A stretch of 64,000 nt of DNA from Massilia sp. Mn16-1_5 (GTDB taxonomy: Bacteria; Pseudomonadota; Gammaproteobacteria; Burkholderiales; Burkholderiaceae_D), in NCBI RefSeq assembly GCF_004798585.1, contig NZ_PPXQ01000006.1, forward strand, positions 1-64,000. The letters run 5' to 3'. Shown here piece by piece: positions 34,071-42,949 of this stretch. The translations under genes were made by a program, and so were the position numbers. The notes below the pieces were generated by a model that saw nothing but the letters and a program-made list of their open reading frames with translations, was not told the DNA's origin and did no database searches. The first letter of the stretch is position 1. Each line of letters opens with the position of its first letter.

Positions 34071-34886
34071 CTAGAAGAGTTCGTCCAACAGCAGGTGGAA
34101 GCGCAGCTTGTTCCGATCCGGATCGGGAAAACCGTAGTGGTTCAGGAAGCGCTCCTGGAGCGGAACGCCGAACTCGCCAAGGCAATTCCACATGATGGCC
34201 AGATCCTGGTAGCGATCGGCAATGCCGACCCGTCCGACATCGATGCAGCCAGTCACGACGCCCTCCTGGATGAACAGGTTATCGAGCGAAAAATCCCCGT
34301 GCGTGACGACGGGGTCGGCCGCGAGCGGCAGCATGGCTTGCAGCGCGTCCCACACCTGCCCGGCCGTCCAGCCCTGTCGTTCCTCGTCGAAGTCGTCTTC
34401 GTCGACCAGGCCCGCATCGATGCGCTCCCAGGCGAGGGCAAGGCGGTAGGCATGGCCGCTCGTGAAAGGACAGGTGTGCAGGGGAATCGCGTGCAGCCGG
34501 CGCAGGAAGGCGGCCAGCGCGTCCACGACCTCGTGCTGGAGCGCGGGATGCGTGTCCAGGAGCTGGTAAGCGGTTTTCCCGGGCATGGCGCTCATCAGCA
34601 GCCATGCCTCATCGAGTGTGCGCGAGAAATGCAGGACGCCTGGTGCCGGCAGGTGGCCGGCGAGCCAGCGCAGTCTTGTCATTTCGTCGCTGATGTCGTC
34701 GGCCACGGCACCCTTGCCGTGTTTCAAATACAGATCGGGCGCACCGGCCTTGCCGTGCAGCCGGTAGACGGCGCCGCCGGATTCGCCGACCGTGCTGCGT
34801 GCCCAGGCATAGCCGCCGAGCTGGCCGGCGATGCCGGCAGGCGTGGGAAGAGGCGCGCACGCCTGTTCGCGATGCGTGTCGATCAC
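34071..34886 (-). CDS. APH(3')-like aminoglycoside O-phosphotransferase
   Basis: A 271-residue protein kinase-like enzyme close in length to APH(3') (~265). Nucleotide-binding residues in LYLKHGKGA, the catalytic THGDFSLDNLFIQEG (Brenner motif HxDxxxxN near 194-201) and the DxG motif IDVGRVGIADRYQDLA (~217-232) match APH(3'), as does the terminal LLLDELF. Kanamycin- and neomycin-type drugs are the expected substrates. The catalytic Asp and metal Asp are intact. No transposon or integron borders it. Its ATG overlaps the stop of the GGDEF gene by 4 nt, an unusual pairing. Confidence 0.88.
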   Translation of the reverse strand: MIDTHREQACAPLPTPAGIAGQLGGYAWARSTVGESGGAVYRLHGKAGAPDLYLKHGKGAVADDISDEMTRLRWLAGHLPAPGVLHFSRTLDEAWLLMSAMPGKTAYQLLDTHPALQHEVVDALAAFLRRLHAIPLHTCPFTSGHAYRLALAWERIDAGLVDEDDFDEERQGWTAGQVWDALQAMLPLAADPVVTHGDFSLDNLFIQEGVVTGCIDVGRVGIADRYQDLAIMWNCLGEFGVPLQERFLNHYGFPDPDRNKLRFHLLLDELF

Positions 34887-36040
34887 TGGGCGACGGTTAC
34901 CGGCATCGGGGTATGCGGGCGCACCTGGTTGCGGCCCTCATTCTTGGCAAGGTAGACGGCGGCATCCGCTGCGGCAAACAGCGCATGAATACTCTGTCCT
35001 TTTTCCATCGTGGCGACGCCAATGGATACCGTTGCCTGCACGCGCGGTTTGCTCAGCAGGGGAGATTGTGCAATACCCTTGCGGATACGCTCGCCGACTT
35101 CCAGCGCCGTGGCCAGGGAAGTTTCCGGCAAGACGACGACGAATTCCTCGCCGCCGAAGCGCGCGCAGAAATCCGCCGAACGGAGGAACTCCCTCAGCCT
35201 TTGCGCGAAGGCGCGCAAGACGTCGTCGCCGACCATATGGCCGAATTCGTCGTTGATCTTCTTGAAAAAGTCGATGTCGAGCATCAGGATCGAAAAGGGG
35301 ATGTCGGACGAGACATGCCGCTCGAGCTGCTGCTTGAGGACTTCGTCGAGTGCCCGCCGGTTCCACTGTCCCGTCAGCGCGTCGGTCGCGGCGTCGAGCT
35401 CGACCTTTTGCAGCGCCGTGCGCAGTTGCGTGGCGAGCGAGCCGTTCGCATGCTGCAGGCGTATGCCTTCCAGTAAGCGCTGCGAGATCGCGCGCGTGTA
35501 GTAGGCGGTGAGCGTGATAAAAACGGTCAGGCCGACGGCATAATCGAGCGCCCTGACGTTGTTGTCTCCATGCAACAATCCGAGCACCGATATGGCCCAG
35601 AGAACGCCGATCTGCCCGTAATAGGCGACGACATAGGTGCCATAGACTTGTGCATTAATGGACATGACGCCGCACAGCAGCGCCATCAGGGTGGCGTCGA
35701 GCACGGGGTCGTATCCGATCAGGAACCAGGTCAGCACGCCCCAGCCGAAGCCATCCAGTCCGGCAACCCAGTGCAGCCGCCTGCGGTGAATGGCCAGCTT
35801 CGAACCGTTGACGATCATGTGCTGCAGCACCACCAGGCTGCCGGCCCATACCGTGAAGGCGGTTGCCAGCCACAGCATGATGGACTGGGTGGGGACGCGG
35901 CCCCAGCAGAACCAGACGGCGAGCGCCCATCCGACCGGCGTGGTCGACAGGGCACGCCGAAGTGCGATCGCACATTCGGCAAAGCCGGTTGCACGCGCAA
36001 CGGATACGTCGGTTTCGCTGATGGACTGGTTGGTGGTCAC
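34883..36040 (-). CDS. Membrane-anchored diguanylate cyclase
   Basis: About 385 residues: six hydrophobic helices in the first ~200 (for example ALAVWFCWGRV, GVLTWFLIGY, YAVGLTVFITLTAYYT) and a C-terminal GGDEF domain. The catalytic motif is GGEEF near 297, and an RSAD inhibitory I-site lies the canonical five residues before it, so the enzyme is expected to make c-di-GMP and be product-inhibited. DALTGQWNRRALDE opens the domain. The N-terminal membrane sensor is unfamiliar. Coupling to the aminoglycoside kinase gene suggests shared control. Confidence 0.9.
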   Translation of the reverse strand: MTTNQSISETDVSVARATGFAECAIALRRALSTTPVGWALAVWFCWGRVPTQSIMLWLATAFTVWAGSLVVLQHMIVNGSKLAIHRRRLHWVAGLDGFGWGVLTWFLIGYDPVLDATLMALLCGVMSINAQVYGTYVVAYYGQIGVLWAISVLGLLHGDNNVRALDYAVGLTVFITLTAYYTRAISQRLLEGIRLQHANGSLATQLRTALQKVELDAATDALTGQWNRRALDEVLKQQLERHVSSDIPFSILMLDIDFFKKINDEFGHMVGDDVLRAFAQRLREFLRSADFCARFGGEEFVVVLPETSLATALEVGERIRKGIAQSPLLSKPRVQATVSIGVATMEKGQSIHALFAAADAAVYLAKNEGRNQVRPHTPMPVTVAQ

Positions 36041-36202
36041 GACATGCCTACGCGCTGGGTGAGGAATGTTTCGTTGCTGGCGCCATGCCGGGAAGCGTAT
36101 TTACGAAGCGAGCTAGTTTGTAAAACGACAAGCAACATGAAAGAAGTTCATTATCTTCTCAGGCTTGTAGAAAGATGTCTAGAAGAAATATGCGACGAAG
36201 GT

Positions 36203-36230
36203 GGTGGACCGAGGCCATCGGTCCACCTTT
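36203..36230. terminator. Hairpin after the MBL hydrolase gene
   Basis: GGTGGACCGA and TCGGTCCACC form a perfect 10-bp stem with a 5-nt loop, then CTTTG on the plus strand. It begins 7 bp beyond the stop of the leftward MBL gene. The T-run is weak in the direction of that gene. Confidence 0.5.
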
Positions 36231-36236
36231 GCCCGG

Positions 36237-37031
36237 TCAAAAGCGGTACGCCTGCCCATCCTCCGGCACCAGCACCCGCGCTGCGTCCATGCCGTTTTGC
36301 GCCACATAGTCCCGCAATTCGTGGCGTGATTGCATCATGTGATTGAAGGCTTCCATGTGGATGCCCACGATCGTCGCGCCCGGCGCCGCCTTGTAGGCGC
36401 GGCCCAGGTCTTTCTTGCCCATGATGATGGAGCCGTCGAAGCCGGCAATCTGGGCGTAGCCCGTGTTGAGGATGATGATTCCGGGTTGATAGCCGGCGAT
36501 GGCCGCATCCACGTCCGGCGTCCAGATCGTGTCGCCGGCAATGTAGACCGTTTGATGGCCTGCGCACTGCAGCACCACGCCGACCGTCTCGCCGAGGAAA
36601 TTGCCGATCATGGCCATGTGGGTCTCGCTGCCGTGCTGGCCCTTTACCGGGCTCAAGCGCACGCCGCGGAATTCGCTGCCGGCGCCGATCACGCGCACAT
36701 CGCTGAAACCTTGCTTGCGGATGTCGGCGGCATCGTTGTCGTTCTGCGCGAACAGGGGAATGTCTTTCGGCAGGGCCGCGATCGCCGCCGCATCCCAGTG
36801 GTCCGGGTGGATGTGGGTGACGATGACGGCGTCGGCCCGGACGATCTCCTCGGTCGGCAGCGGCAGCTCGACCGTCGGGTTGCGCAGGTGGCTGTTGACC
36901 GTGCCCGGGAAGCCGGGGAAGCTGTCCTTCGGCGCCAGCATCGGGTCGACCAGGAAGGTGGTGTCGCCGAAGCTGAGCTTGATGGTGGCATTGCGGATCA
37001 GCTGGAAGCCGACGGTGGAAGCGTGCGTCAT
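36237..37031 (-). CDS. Metallo-beta-lactamase-fold hydrolase (UlaG/L-ascorbate-6-P lactonase-like)
   Basis: 264 residues from an ATG with an AGAGGA box. The metal motif THIHPDHWD (HxHxDH, ~70-78), a later His in VKGQHGSE, Asp in YIAGDTIW (~171-178) and His near the end in IVGIHMEAFNH supply a two-metal site. The overall plan is that of UlaG-type MBL hydrolases, with cytosolic location (no signal peptide). The real substrate is unknown. It is divergent from the GlxA-type regulator gene (95 bp apart), which may control it. Confidence 0.85.
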   Translation of the reverse strand: MTHASTVGFQLIRNATIKLSFGDTTFLVDPMLAPKDSFPGFPGTVNSHLRNPTVELPLPTEEIVRADAVIVTHIHPDHWDAAAIAALPKDIPLFAQNDNDAADIRKQGFSDVRVIGAGSEFRGVRLSPVKGQHGSETHMAMIGNFLGETVGVVLQCAGHQTVYIAGDTIWTPDVDAAIAGYQPGIIILNTGYAQIAGFDGSIIMGKKDLGRAYKAAPGATIVGIHMEAFNHMMQSRHELRDYVAQNGMDAARVLVPEDGQAYRF

Positions 37032-37126
37032 GGTGATGTCCTCTTGTAGTGAAAGTGGAATCATTTTCTGCCCGCTAGCTCATCGATAACAGTGGCCCGA
37101 AGGTCGATGTTCGATATAATCGGGCC

Positions 37127-38107
37127 ATGGATAAACCCGCCCAACGCATCGCCGTCATCGCCTTCGAGGGCATGACGCCGTTTCACCTGTCCGTTCCCTG
37201 CCTCGTCTTCGGCACCAGCGTCGACGCGGGGCCGCCGCCCTTCGAGGTCGTGGTCTGCGCCTCGGAAGGCAAGTCTTTGCGCACCTCGGCGGGATTTGCG
37301 ATTGCGGTCGAGCGCGACCTGTCCGCGATCGACGAGGCCGACATCGTCGTCATGCCGGCCTGGCACGAGGACTGCCGGCGCGCGCCGCCCGAGCTGATCG
37401 CGCATTTGCAGCGTGCCCATGCACGTGGTGCGCGCATGGTCGGCTTGTGCCTGGGTGCCTTTCCGGTGGCGCAGGCCGGCTTACTCGACGGGAAGCGCGC
37501 GACGACGCATTGGGAACTGGCCCACGTGCTGGCGCGCTTTTATCCGAAGGTGAAGGTCGACCGCGAGGTGCTGTACGTGGACGAGGGCAAGGTCCTGACT
37601 TCGGGCGGCATGGCGGCGGGCCTGGATTGCTGCCTGCACCTGCTGCGCGAACTGCGCGGGGCCGAGCTTGCCAACCGCGTGGCGCGGCGACTGTTGATTG
37701 CGCCGCATCGCCAGGGCGGCCAGGCCCAGTTCATCGAGCAGCCGCTGCCCTCCACGCCGAGCGAGGGACGTTTTTCGGAGGTGCTGGACTGGGTGCTGCA
37801 CAACCTGGCCCAGCCGCACAGCATCGACACCCTGGCCGGGCGCGCCGCCATGAGCCGGCGCAATTTCACGCGCCACTTCCGCCAGGCGACGGGCACCTCG
37901 TTCAAGCAATGGCTGCTGAGCCAACGGCTGGCCCAGGCCCAGCGCATGCTGGAGTGCACGAATGCGACGATCGAGGTGGTGGCGGACGAGGCCGGCTTCG
38001 GCACCGCCCTGTCGCTGCGCCAGCATTTCCGAACCAACCTGCACACCTCGCCCTCGGATTACCGCAAGCAGTTTCGGGCAGGTAGGGTGGACATTGTCCA
38101 CGCGTGA
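37127..38107 (+). CDS. GlxA-type AraC-family transcriptional regulator with DJ-1/PfpI sensor domain
   Basis: A 326-residue regulator: residues ~5-185 form a DJ-1/PfpI-like domain (RIAVIAFEGMTPFHLSVPCL) with the nucleophile-elbow region ARMVGLCLGAFPVAQAG, and ~215-320 form the AraC double helix-turn-helix (LAGRAAMSRRNFTRHFRQAT, EVVADEAGFGTALSLRQHF). Relatives sense small amines or aldehydes in unknown ways and often govern the neighbouring gene; here the divergent MBL hydrolase is the candidate target. The last ten residues (GRVDIVHA region) are encoded by a GTAGGGTGG palindrome arm, so the C-terminus is repeat-derived. Confidence 0.9.
   Translation: MDKPAQRIAVIAFEGMTPFHLSVPCLVFGTSVDAGPPPFEVVVCASEGKSLRTSAGFAIAVERDLSAIDEADIVVMPAWHEDCRRAPPELIAHLQRAHARGARMVGLCLGAFPVAQAGLLDGKRATTHWELAHVLARFYPKVKVDREVLYVDEGKVLTSGGMAAGLDCCLHLLRELRGAELANRVARRLLIAPHRQGGQAQFIEQPLPSTPSEGRFSEVLDWVLHNLAQPHSIDTLAGRAAMSRRNFTRHFRQATGTSFKQWLLSQRLAQAQRMLECTNATIEVVADEAGFGTALSLRQHFRTNLHTSPSDYRKQFRAGRVDIVHA
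38082..38107. repeat. GTAGGGTGG palindrome arm inside the end of the regulator gene
   Basis: GTAGGGTGGAC-ATT-GTCCAC folds as GTGGAC/GTCCAC and carries the CGCG inner side, as in the arms at 14739. No second arm faces it within 100 bp. It supplies the regulator's stop codon and last ~8 codons. Confidence 0.7.
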
Positions 38108-38182
38108 CGCTCGCATCATGTTGGCGGGGTCTTTCCTCAAACGAAGCCAGCACAGTGCGACATTCAATATGTGGCGGGGGTC

Positions 38183-38494
38183 CTATTTCGCCCAGTAATC
38201 GACCACCAGCGAACGCGCCAGGCAGGCGCCCAGTGTCGACACGAAAGCCGTGTGCGCCGGATGGTCCAGGTAGACGTCGCGGTCTTCGTTGCGGGCGAAG
38301 GTCAGCGTGAAGCAGTGCGTAAAACCGTCGTTCAGGCCTTCCGGGCTGACGTTCGTTCCCCATTCGTAGGAAACGATGCCGGGAATGGCTTGCGGCAGCG
38401 CCGAGAAATCGCGGACGACGGTATCGATCTGTTCGGCAGTGGCCTCGTCCTTGAAAGCGAACAGGACGACGTGGCGCAGGGTGGAAGCGGTCAT
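38183..38494 (-). CDS. Dabb (stress-response A/B barrel) protein
   Basis: At 103 residues it is typical of the Dabb/SP1 dimeric alpha+beta barrel. LRHVVLFAFKDEATAEQIDT, VSYEWGTNVSPEGLNDGFTH and the C-terminal YLDHPAHTAFVSTL are family hallmarks. Members are cytosolic and form dimers or rings; a few are hydrolases or cyclases, but for this one no activity can be claimed. It stands alone next to the acyl-CoA synthetase (64 bp). Confidence 0.9.
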   Translation of the reverse strand: MTASTLRHVVLFAFKDEATAEQIDTVVRDFSALPQAIPGIVSYEWGTNVSPEGLNDGFTHCFTLTFARNEDRDVYLDHPAHTAFVSTLGACLARSLVVDYWAK

Positions 38495-38557
38495 GGTGAA
38501 CGAAGGTGGATGAGATAAGCGATCTTACATGGCCTGCCTCTACGCCCGCCGCACGTT

Positions 38558-40237
38558 TTATTCCGCCAATCCCAGTTCCGTCGTCACCTGCTGCCGCAAC
38601 AGATACTTCTGGATCTTGCCCGTCACCGTCATCGGAAAACCGGCAACAAAACGGATATGGCGCGGCACCTTGTAATGCGCGATCTGCCCCTTGCAGAAAT
38701 CGCGGATCTCGTCCTCGTTCGCTTCCATGCCTAGCCGCAGCACGATGCAGGCGCACAGCTCTTCGCCGTATTTCGCATCGGGCACGCCTACGCACTGGAC
38801 ATCGAGGATTTTCGGATGCTTGTACAGGAATTCCTCGATCTCGCGCGGATAGATGTTTTCGCCGCCGCGGATCACCATGTCCTTGGCGCGGCCGACGATG
38901 GTGGCGAATCCCTGTTCGTCGATCACGGCCAGGTCGCCCGTGTGCATCCAGCGCGCGGCATCGATCGTCTCGCGCGTCTTTTCCTCGTCGCCCCAGTAGC
39001 CGAGCATCACGGAATAGCCGCGCGTCAGCAGTTCTCCCTTCACGCCGCGCGGCACGATCTTGCCGTCGGCATCGACGATTTTGACTTCCAGGTGCGGATG
39101 CACGCGGCCGATGGTGGCCACGCGCAGCGGCACCGGATCGTCGGTCGAGCTCTGGAAACTCACCGGCGAGGTCTCCGTCATGCCGTAGGCGATCGTGATC
39201 TCGCTTAGATGCATTTTCTCGATCACGCGGCTCATCACCTCGGCCGGGCAGGGCGAGCCGGCCATGATGCCCGTCCGTAGCGTCGATAAATCGTATTGGG
39301 CGAACTCCGGATGATCGAGCAGGGTGATGAACATGGTCGGCACGCCGTGCAGGCCGGTGCAGCGTTCGGCCTGCACGGTCGCCAGCACCGATTGCGGTTC
39401 AAAACTTTCGCCCGGGAAGACCATGGTCGCGCCATGCGTCACGCAAGCCAGATTGCCCAGCACCATGCCGAAACAGTGATACAGCGGCACCGGGATGCAG
39501 AGCCGGTCGATGCTACTGAGCTTCATCGCCTCGCCGACGAAAAAGCCGTTGTTCAGGATATTGTGGTGGGTCAGCGTCGCGCCTTTCGGGGCGCCGGTCG
39601 TGCCCGAGGTGAACTGGATGTTCACCGGTTCGTCGAACTGCAGTTCGGCTTCGATGCGCGCCAGCTCCTCGAGGCGCTGGTCGCCCTCGGGCACCAGCAC
39701 GTCGTCGAAGTTGAACATGCCCGGGGTTTTGTCGGCGCCGAGCCGGATCACATGGCGCAGATGCGGCAGGCGCGCCGAGTGCAGCTTGCCGGGTGCGCTA
39801 TTGCCTAGCTCGGGCACCACATCGCCCAGGATCGCCAGGTAGTCGCTCGATTTGAAAGCGGGCGACAGGATCAGGGCCGCGCACTGCACCTTGTCGAGCA
39901 CGTATTCGAGTTCGGAGCGGCGGTAGGCCGGATTGATGTTCACCATGACCAGGCCGGCGCGCGCGGTGGCAAATTGCACCAGCACCCATTCCGCGCAGTT
40001 CTGCGACCAGATGCCGATGCGGTCGCCCGGCTTCAGTCCCAGCGCCAGCAGGCCCGCCGCCAACCGGCTCACGCGCGCATCGAATTCGGTGTAGGTCCAG
40101 CGTACATCCTGGTGCGGCACGACCAGGGCTTCGTTGTCGCCGTACTGCTGCACGATCTTGCTCAGGAAAGGCCCGATCGTGTCGCCGATCAGGGGAACGT
40201 CATGTGCTCCGTGTACATAGCTCAGGTTCTGATGCAT
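38558..40237 (-). CDS. AMP-binding acyl-CoA synthetase (medium/long-chain fatty-acid type)
   Basis: 559 residues of the adenylate-forming family that activate a carboxylate with ATP then CoA. P-loop [12 protein letters not shown] (~201-212), A5 [10 protein letters not shown] (~347), A7 [10 protein letters not shown] (~432), A8 [15 protein letters not shown] and the catalytic Lys of the end region GKIQKYLLR (~544) are all present. The family name is usually fatty-acyl-CoA synthase (acyl-CoA synthetase family 2-like). The chain-length preference is not readable. Cytosolic or peripheral; monocistronic. Confidence 0.92.
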   Translation of the reverse strand: MHQNLSYVHGAHDVPLIGDTIGPFLSKIVQQYGDNEALVVPHQDVRWTYTEFDARVSRLAAGLLALGLKPGDRIGIWSQNCAEWVLVQFATARAGLVMVNINPAYRRSELEYVLDKVQCAALILSPAFKSSDYLAILGDVVPELGNSAPGKLHSARLPHLRHVIRLGADKTPGMFNFDDVLVPEGDQRLEELARIEAELQFDEPVNIQFTSGTTGAPKGATLTHHNILNNGFFVGEAMKLSSIDRLCIPVPLYHCFGMVLGNLACVTHGATMVFPGESFEPQSVLATVQAERCTGLHGVPTMFITLLDHPEFAQYDLSTLRTGIMAGSPCPAEVMSRVIEKMHLSEITIAYGMTETSPVSFQSSTDDPVPLRVATIGRVHPHLEVKIVDADGKIVPRGVKGELLTRGYSVMLGYWGDEEKTRETIDAARWMHTGDLAVIDEQGFATIVGRAKDMVIRGGENIYPREIEEFLYKHPKILDVQCVGVPDAKYGEELCACIVLRLGMEANEDEIRDFCKGQIAHYKVPRHIRFVAGFPMTVTGKIQKYLLRQQVTTELGLAE

Positions 40238-40265
40238 GTGGTCTCCATGTTTTTATGGGCGGGCC

Positions 40266-40661
40266 TCACTCGTCTTCGGAGCGGCCGGCCGCTTCGCGAT
40301 TGTGTTCGTAACGATGGGCGAGCGGGAAGGGCGGCAGCCAGGATTCGCGCCGCACGGTCCAGTTTTCGTAGGTAGGCGTCAATTGGTTGGGCGCATCGAG
40401 GGCGCCCAGGTGGACTTCGATCTCGTCCTCGCTGCGCGCGAACACCGAGGAGCCGCAGCGGGGGCAGAAATGGCGCCCGCCGTAGTGATGCGTGCTGCCT
40501 TCGATCGTCACCGCATCCTGGGGAAAGATCGCGGCCGCGTAGAACAGGGCGCCGTGGTGCTTGCGGCAGTCGAGGCAGTGGCACAGGCCGATGCGATACG
40601 GGCGTCCCGTTGCTGCGATGCGGACGTCGCCGCACAGGCAGCCGCCGGTAAACTGATCCAT
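40266..40661 (-). CDS. GFA/CENP-V zinc-binding protein
   Basis: 131 residues. Zinc ligands are clear: GGCLCGDVR (Cys7, Cys9), CHCLDCRKHHG (three cysteines) and FCPRCGS (two cysteines). These give the GFA (glutathione-dependent formaldehyde-activating-like) fold; most members have no proven activity. The ATG at 40661 begins MDQFTGGCLC; the larger frame to 41153 is an artefact. It follows a small membrane-protein gene by 11 bp. Confidence 0.9.
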   Translation of the reverse strand: MDQFTGGCLCGDVRIAATGRPYRIGLCHCLDCRKHHGALFYAAAIFPQDAVTIEGSTHHYGGRHFCPRCGSSVFARSEDEIEVHLGALDAPNQLTPTYENWTVRRESWLPPFPLAHRYEHNREAAGRSEDE

Positions 40662-40672
40662 GCTGTCTCGCT

Positions 40673-40975
40673 TCAGGATGGCATGGCTTGCAGGCGCTGG
40701 ACGCCGGCGCCGATCCAGATGACCGTGCCCAGGATCGACAGCGGCGTCAAGAACAATAGCGGCACGGTCAGTTCGGGATGCCTTGCCGCGGCCCAGGCGC
40801 AGCCGGCGTTCACGCAGACGGGCAGCAGCAGGCGTGCCGCGGCATGGCGGTTGATGCGCGCGACAGGGACCGTGTCGTAGTCGACGAAGTTCAGCAGCCT
40901 GCGATCGGCTGCGCTGTAGAGCAGAATGACCAGTCCAAACAGAATCAGTGCAATGACCAGAAAGACTTCCGACAT
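40673..40975 (-). CDS. Small hypothetical membrane protein
   Basis: 100 residues with three hydrophobic segments (VFLVIALILFGLVILLY at the start, AARLLLPVCVNAGCAWAA, VPLLFLTPLSILGTVIWIGA). I do not recognise it. Its stop is 11 bp before the GFA start, suggesting cotranscription. Confidence 0.65.
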   Translation of the reverse strand: MSEVFLVIALILFGLVILLYSAADRRLLNFVDYDTVPVARINRHAAARLLLPVCVNAGCAWAAARHPELTVPLLFLTPLSILGTVIWIGAGVQRLQAMPS

Positions 40976-41020
40976 AGTTCTGTCTCCAGGTTAGGACAAA
41001 TGCGTCGCGATGGCTGGTGC

Positions 41021-41458
41021 TTACTCCGGTTCCCGCGTATCCGGCAGGGTCGCCGCCCTTGTCAGTAAGGCCTGGTTGTAGGCCGCGAAATCGTCCAGCC
41101 CGCGCTTGATGATCGTGACCAGGGCCGGCAGCGGTGCCGCCTGGTAGTCCCATTCGGCGCGGCAGAATTCGCCGGTACGTTTCAGGTCTTCGCCCAAGGT
41201 GGCGTCGATCCAGCCATTATCCACCAATATACTGATGACCTCGCGTTCGTCGAAAGGTTCGCCCAGCTCGGCCATGGCGATCACGTAGTCTCCCATTTCG
41301 ACCGCCGCTTCCCAGGCGCGGATCACGTTCAGCGTAGCCGCATCCTGGCGCGTCAGGTCGCCCACAAAAGTGGTCGGGTCCTTCTCGTATTCTTCACGCG
41401 CGCGCCGGCAGCAGCGTTCGATGGTGGCGGTCTTGCCGATCAATACGGTGTCGTCCAT
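41021..41458 (-). CDS. HepT-like (DUF86/HEPN) protein without partner and with a degenerate RNase motif
   Basis: 145 residues resembling HepT, the HEPN component of MNT-HepT toxin-antitoxin pairs: IGKTATIERCCRRAREEYEK, FVGDLTRQDAATLNVIRAWE and LDDFAAYNQALL follow the family layout. The catalytic Rx4-6H (RNIAVHDYQ in relatives) is replaced by FCRAEWDYQ, losing the histidine, so RNase activity is unlikely. No MNT nucleotidyltransferase gene is adjacent. It overlaps nothing and starts 10 bp after the antiporter stop, probably in its transcript. It may be a decayed toxin or a repurposed binding protein. Confidence 0.7.
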   Translation of the reverse strand: MDDTVLIGKTATIERCCRRAREEYEKDPTTFVGDLTRQDAATLNVIRAWEAAVEMGDYVIAMAELGEPFDEREVISILVDNGWIDATLGEDLKRTGEFCRAEWDYQAAPLPALVTIIKRGLDDFAAYNQALLTRAATLPDTREPE

Positions 41459-41468
41459 GTGTTCTCCT

Positions 41469-42707
41469 CTAGATCAGGAACAGGATTGCGGCCACGATGG
41501 TCGGTCCCAGGGCGCCGCCGAGCAGGCCCAGGGCGCCGATCGATTCGTCTTCGAAGCCGTTGCGCAGCAGCGCGGCGCCGGCCGGGTTCGGCGCATTGGC
41601 GATCACGGTCAGGCCGCCGCCGGCCACGGCGCCCGCCACCAGCATGTATTTCGCATGCTCGGACAGGCCGGCGATCAGCGAGCCGAGATAGGTCAATGCC
41701 GCATTGTCCGTGATCGCGGTCAGGCCGAGCGCACCGAAGAACAGGGCGGTAGGCGCAAGGCTGGACACGATCGGCTGCAGCCACCATTGCTGCATGCCGC
41801 CCAGCACCACGAGGCCGGCCAGGAAAAAGCCGACCAGCAAGCCTTCTTTCAGGATCAGGGGATCCTGGTGGCGCTGGTAGGCCTGGGTAAAGCCCAGGAA
41901 CAGCAGGAACAGGCCGAGGAAGAGCACCGGATGGTGCGCCAGCAGCACCACCGCGGCCAGGAAAGCCAGGTGGATCAGCGACACCTTGAACGGCACCGTC
42001 TTGCTCTCTTGGGCGGCGGCCGGCGCCAGGTGTTTTCTCAGAAGCAGGGTGACGACGCTGGCGTTGATGAGCACGGCCAGGGCCGCGCGCCAGCCAAAGT
42101 GGGTGAACATATAGGCACTGTCCCAGCCCCAGGTCGAGGCCACCATCAGCACCGGCGGCGCGGCGTAGGAGGTGAGGGTGCCGCCGATCGAGACGTTCAC
42201 GAACAGCACGCCCAGTGCGCCATATTTCAGCGGCTCCGGAATGCCCGGGCGGAACACCTGGGGCGCGAGCATGAGGGCGGCCAGCGTCATCGCGGCCGGC
42301 TCCGTGATCAGGGAGCCGGCGAGCGGCACCAGGGCCAGTCCCAGCCAGGCGAGCGCGACTTCGGTACGCAGCGGCACCAGGCGCGCAATCGTGGCCAGCA
42401 AGGCGCGCACGGCGTCGAGGACGGGCTTCGAGGCGGCGATCACCATGACGGTGAACACGAACAAAGGCTCGGTGTAGTGGCGCGACTCGACATAGTCGAT
42501 GGCGCTGTCTCCGCCCGCGATCAAGGCCATCGCCAAGACCAGCACGAAGGCCCAGAAACCGAACACGACCTCGACTTCGCCGAGCAGGTGGAACAGGCCC
42601 TCATGGCGCGGATGGCGGTCGGCCAGGATTTCGAAACCCTTGGCGGCGAAGGTGTGGACGAGGGCGCAGGCGAAGAGGATGGCGCCGACCAGCTGGATCG
42701 TGGTCAT
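41469..42707 (-). CDS. Putative Na+/H+ antiporter
   Basis: A 412-residue inner-membrane protein with about eleven to twelve helices. Features such as SIGGTLTSYAAPPVLMVAS, ALGLTAITDNAALTYLGSLI and IANAPNPAGAALLRNGF match the putative Na+/H+ antiporter family Pfam calls Na_H_antiport_2, in the ion-transporter superfamily. It should exchange Na+ for H+ to control sodium and pH. Ion specificity is not readable. Leftward, with a gap of 242 bp to divergent imuA. Confidence 0.85.
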   Translation of the reverse strand: MTTIQLVGAILFACALVHTFAAKGFEILADRHPRHEGLFHLLGEVEVVFGFWAFVLVLAMALIAGGDSAIDYVESRHYTEPLFVFTVMVIAASKPVLDAVRALLATIARLVPLRTEVALAWLGLALVPLAGSLITEPAAMTLAALMLAPQVFRPGIPEPLKYGALGVLFVNVSIGGTLTSYAAPPVLMVASTWGWDSAYMFTHFGWRAALAVLINASVVTLLLRKHLAPAAAQESKTVPFKVSLIHLAFLAAVVLLAHHPVLFLGLFLLFLGFTQAYQRHQDPLILKEGLLVGFFLAGLVVLGGMQQWWLQPIVSSLAPTALFFGALGLTAITDNAALTYLGSLIAGLSEHAKYMLVAGAVAGGGLTVIANAPNPAGAALLRNGFEDESIGALGLLGGALGPTIVAAILFLI

Positions 42708-42909
42708 GGGCGGCGTCCCGGGTGGAATGCAAAAGCGGTCATTGTCAGGCGAATAATGAATGAAGACCCATTATTTCACCTTTTGATGCAGACCGGATGG
42801 CTTATAAGGGCGAGTTCGCTCGATGACGCAGTCTTGTGCCTACACAAGCACAAGGTTAAATCCTGTGTTTTCAAGTTATACATATCTTGCCAAAAGCTGA
42901 ACGAACAAG

Positions 42910-42929
42910 TACTGTATATCCATCCAGTA
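42910..42929. promoter_or_regulatory. LexA box (SOS operator) for imuA-imuB
   Basis: TACTGTATATCCATCCAGTA matches the 20-bp E. coli-type LexA consensus (TACTGTATATATATACAGTA) at 18 of 20 positions, with the CTG-N10-CAG core intact. It lies 20 bp upstream of the imuA ATG, so the SOS repressor should control the pair. Confidence 0.9.
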
Positions 42930-42949
42930 CTTTTGCATTACCCCTAATC

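Noticed and set aside
40662..41153. N-terminal extension of the GFA protein
   Set aside because: The extra codons overlap the small membrane-protein gene and part of the HepT-like gene in another frame, and lack any protein-like character.
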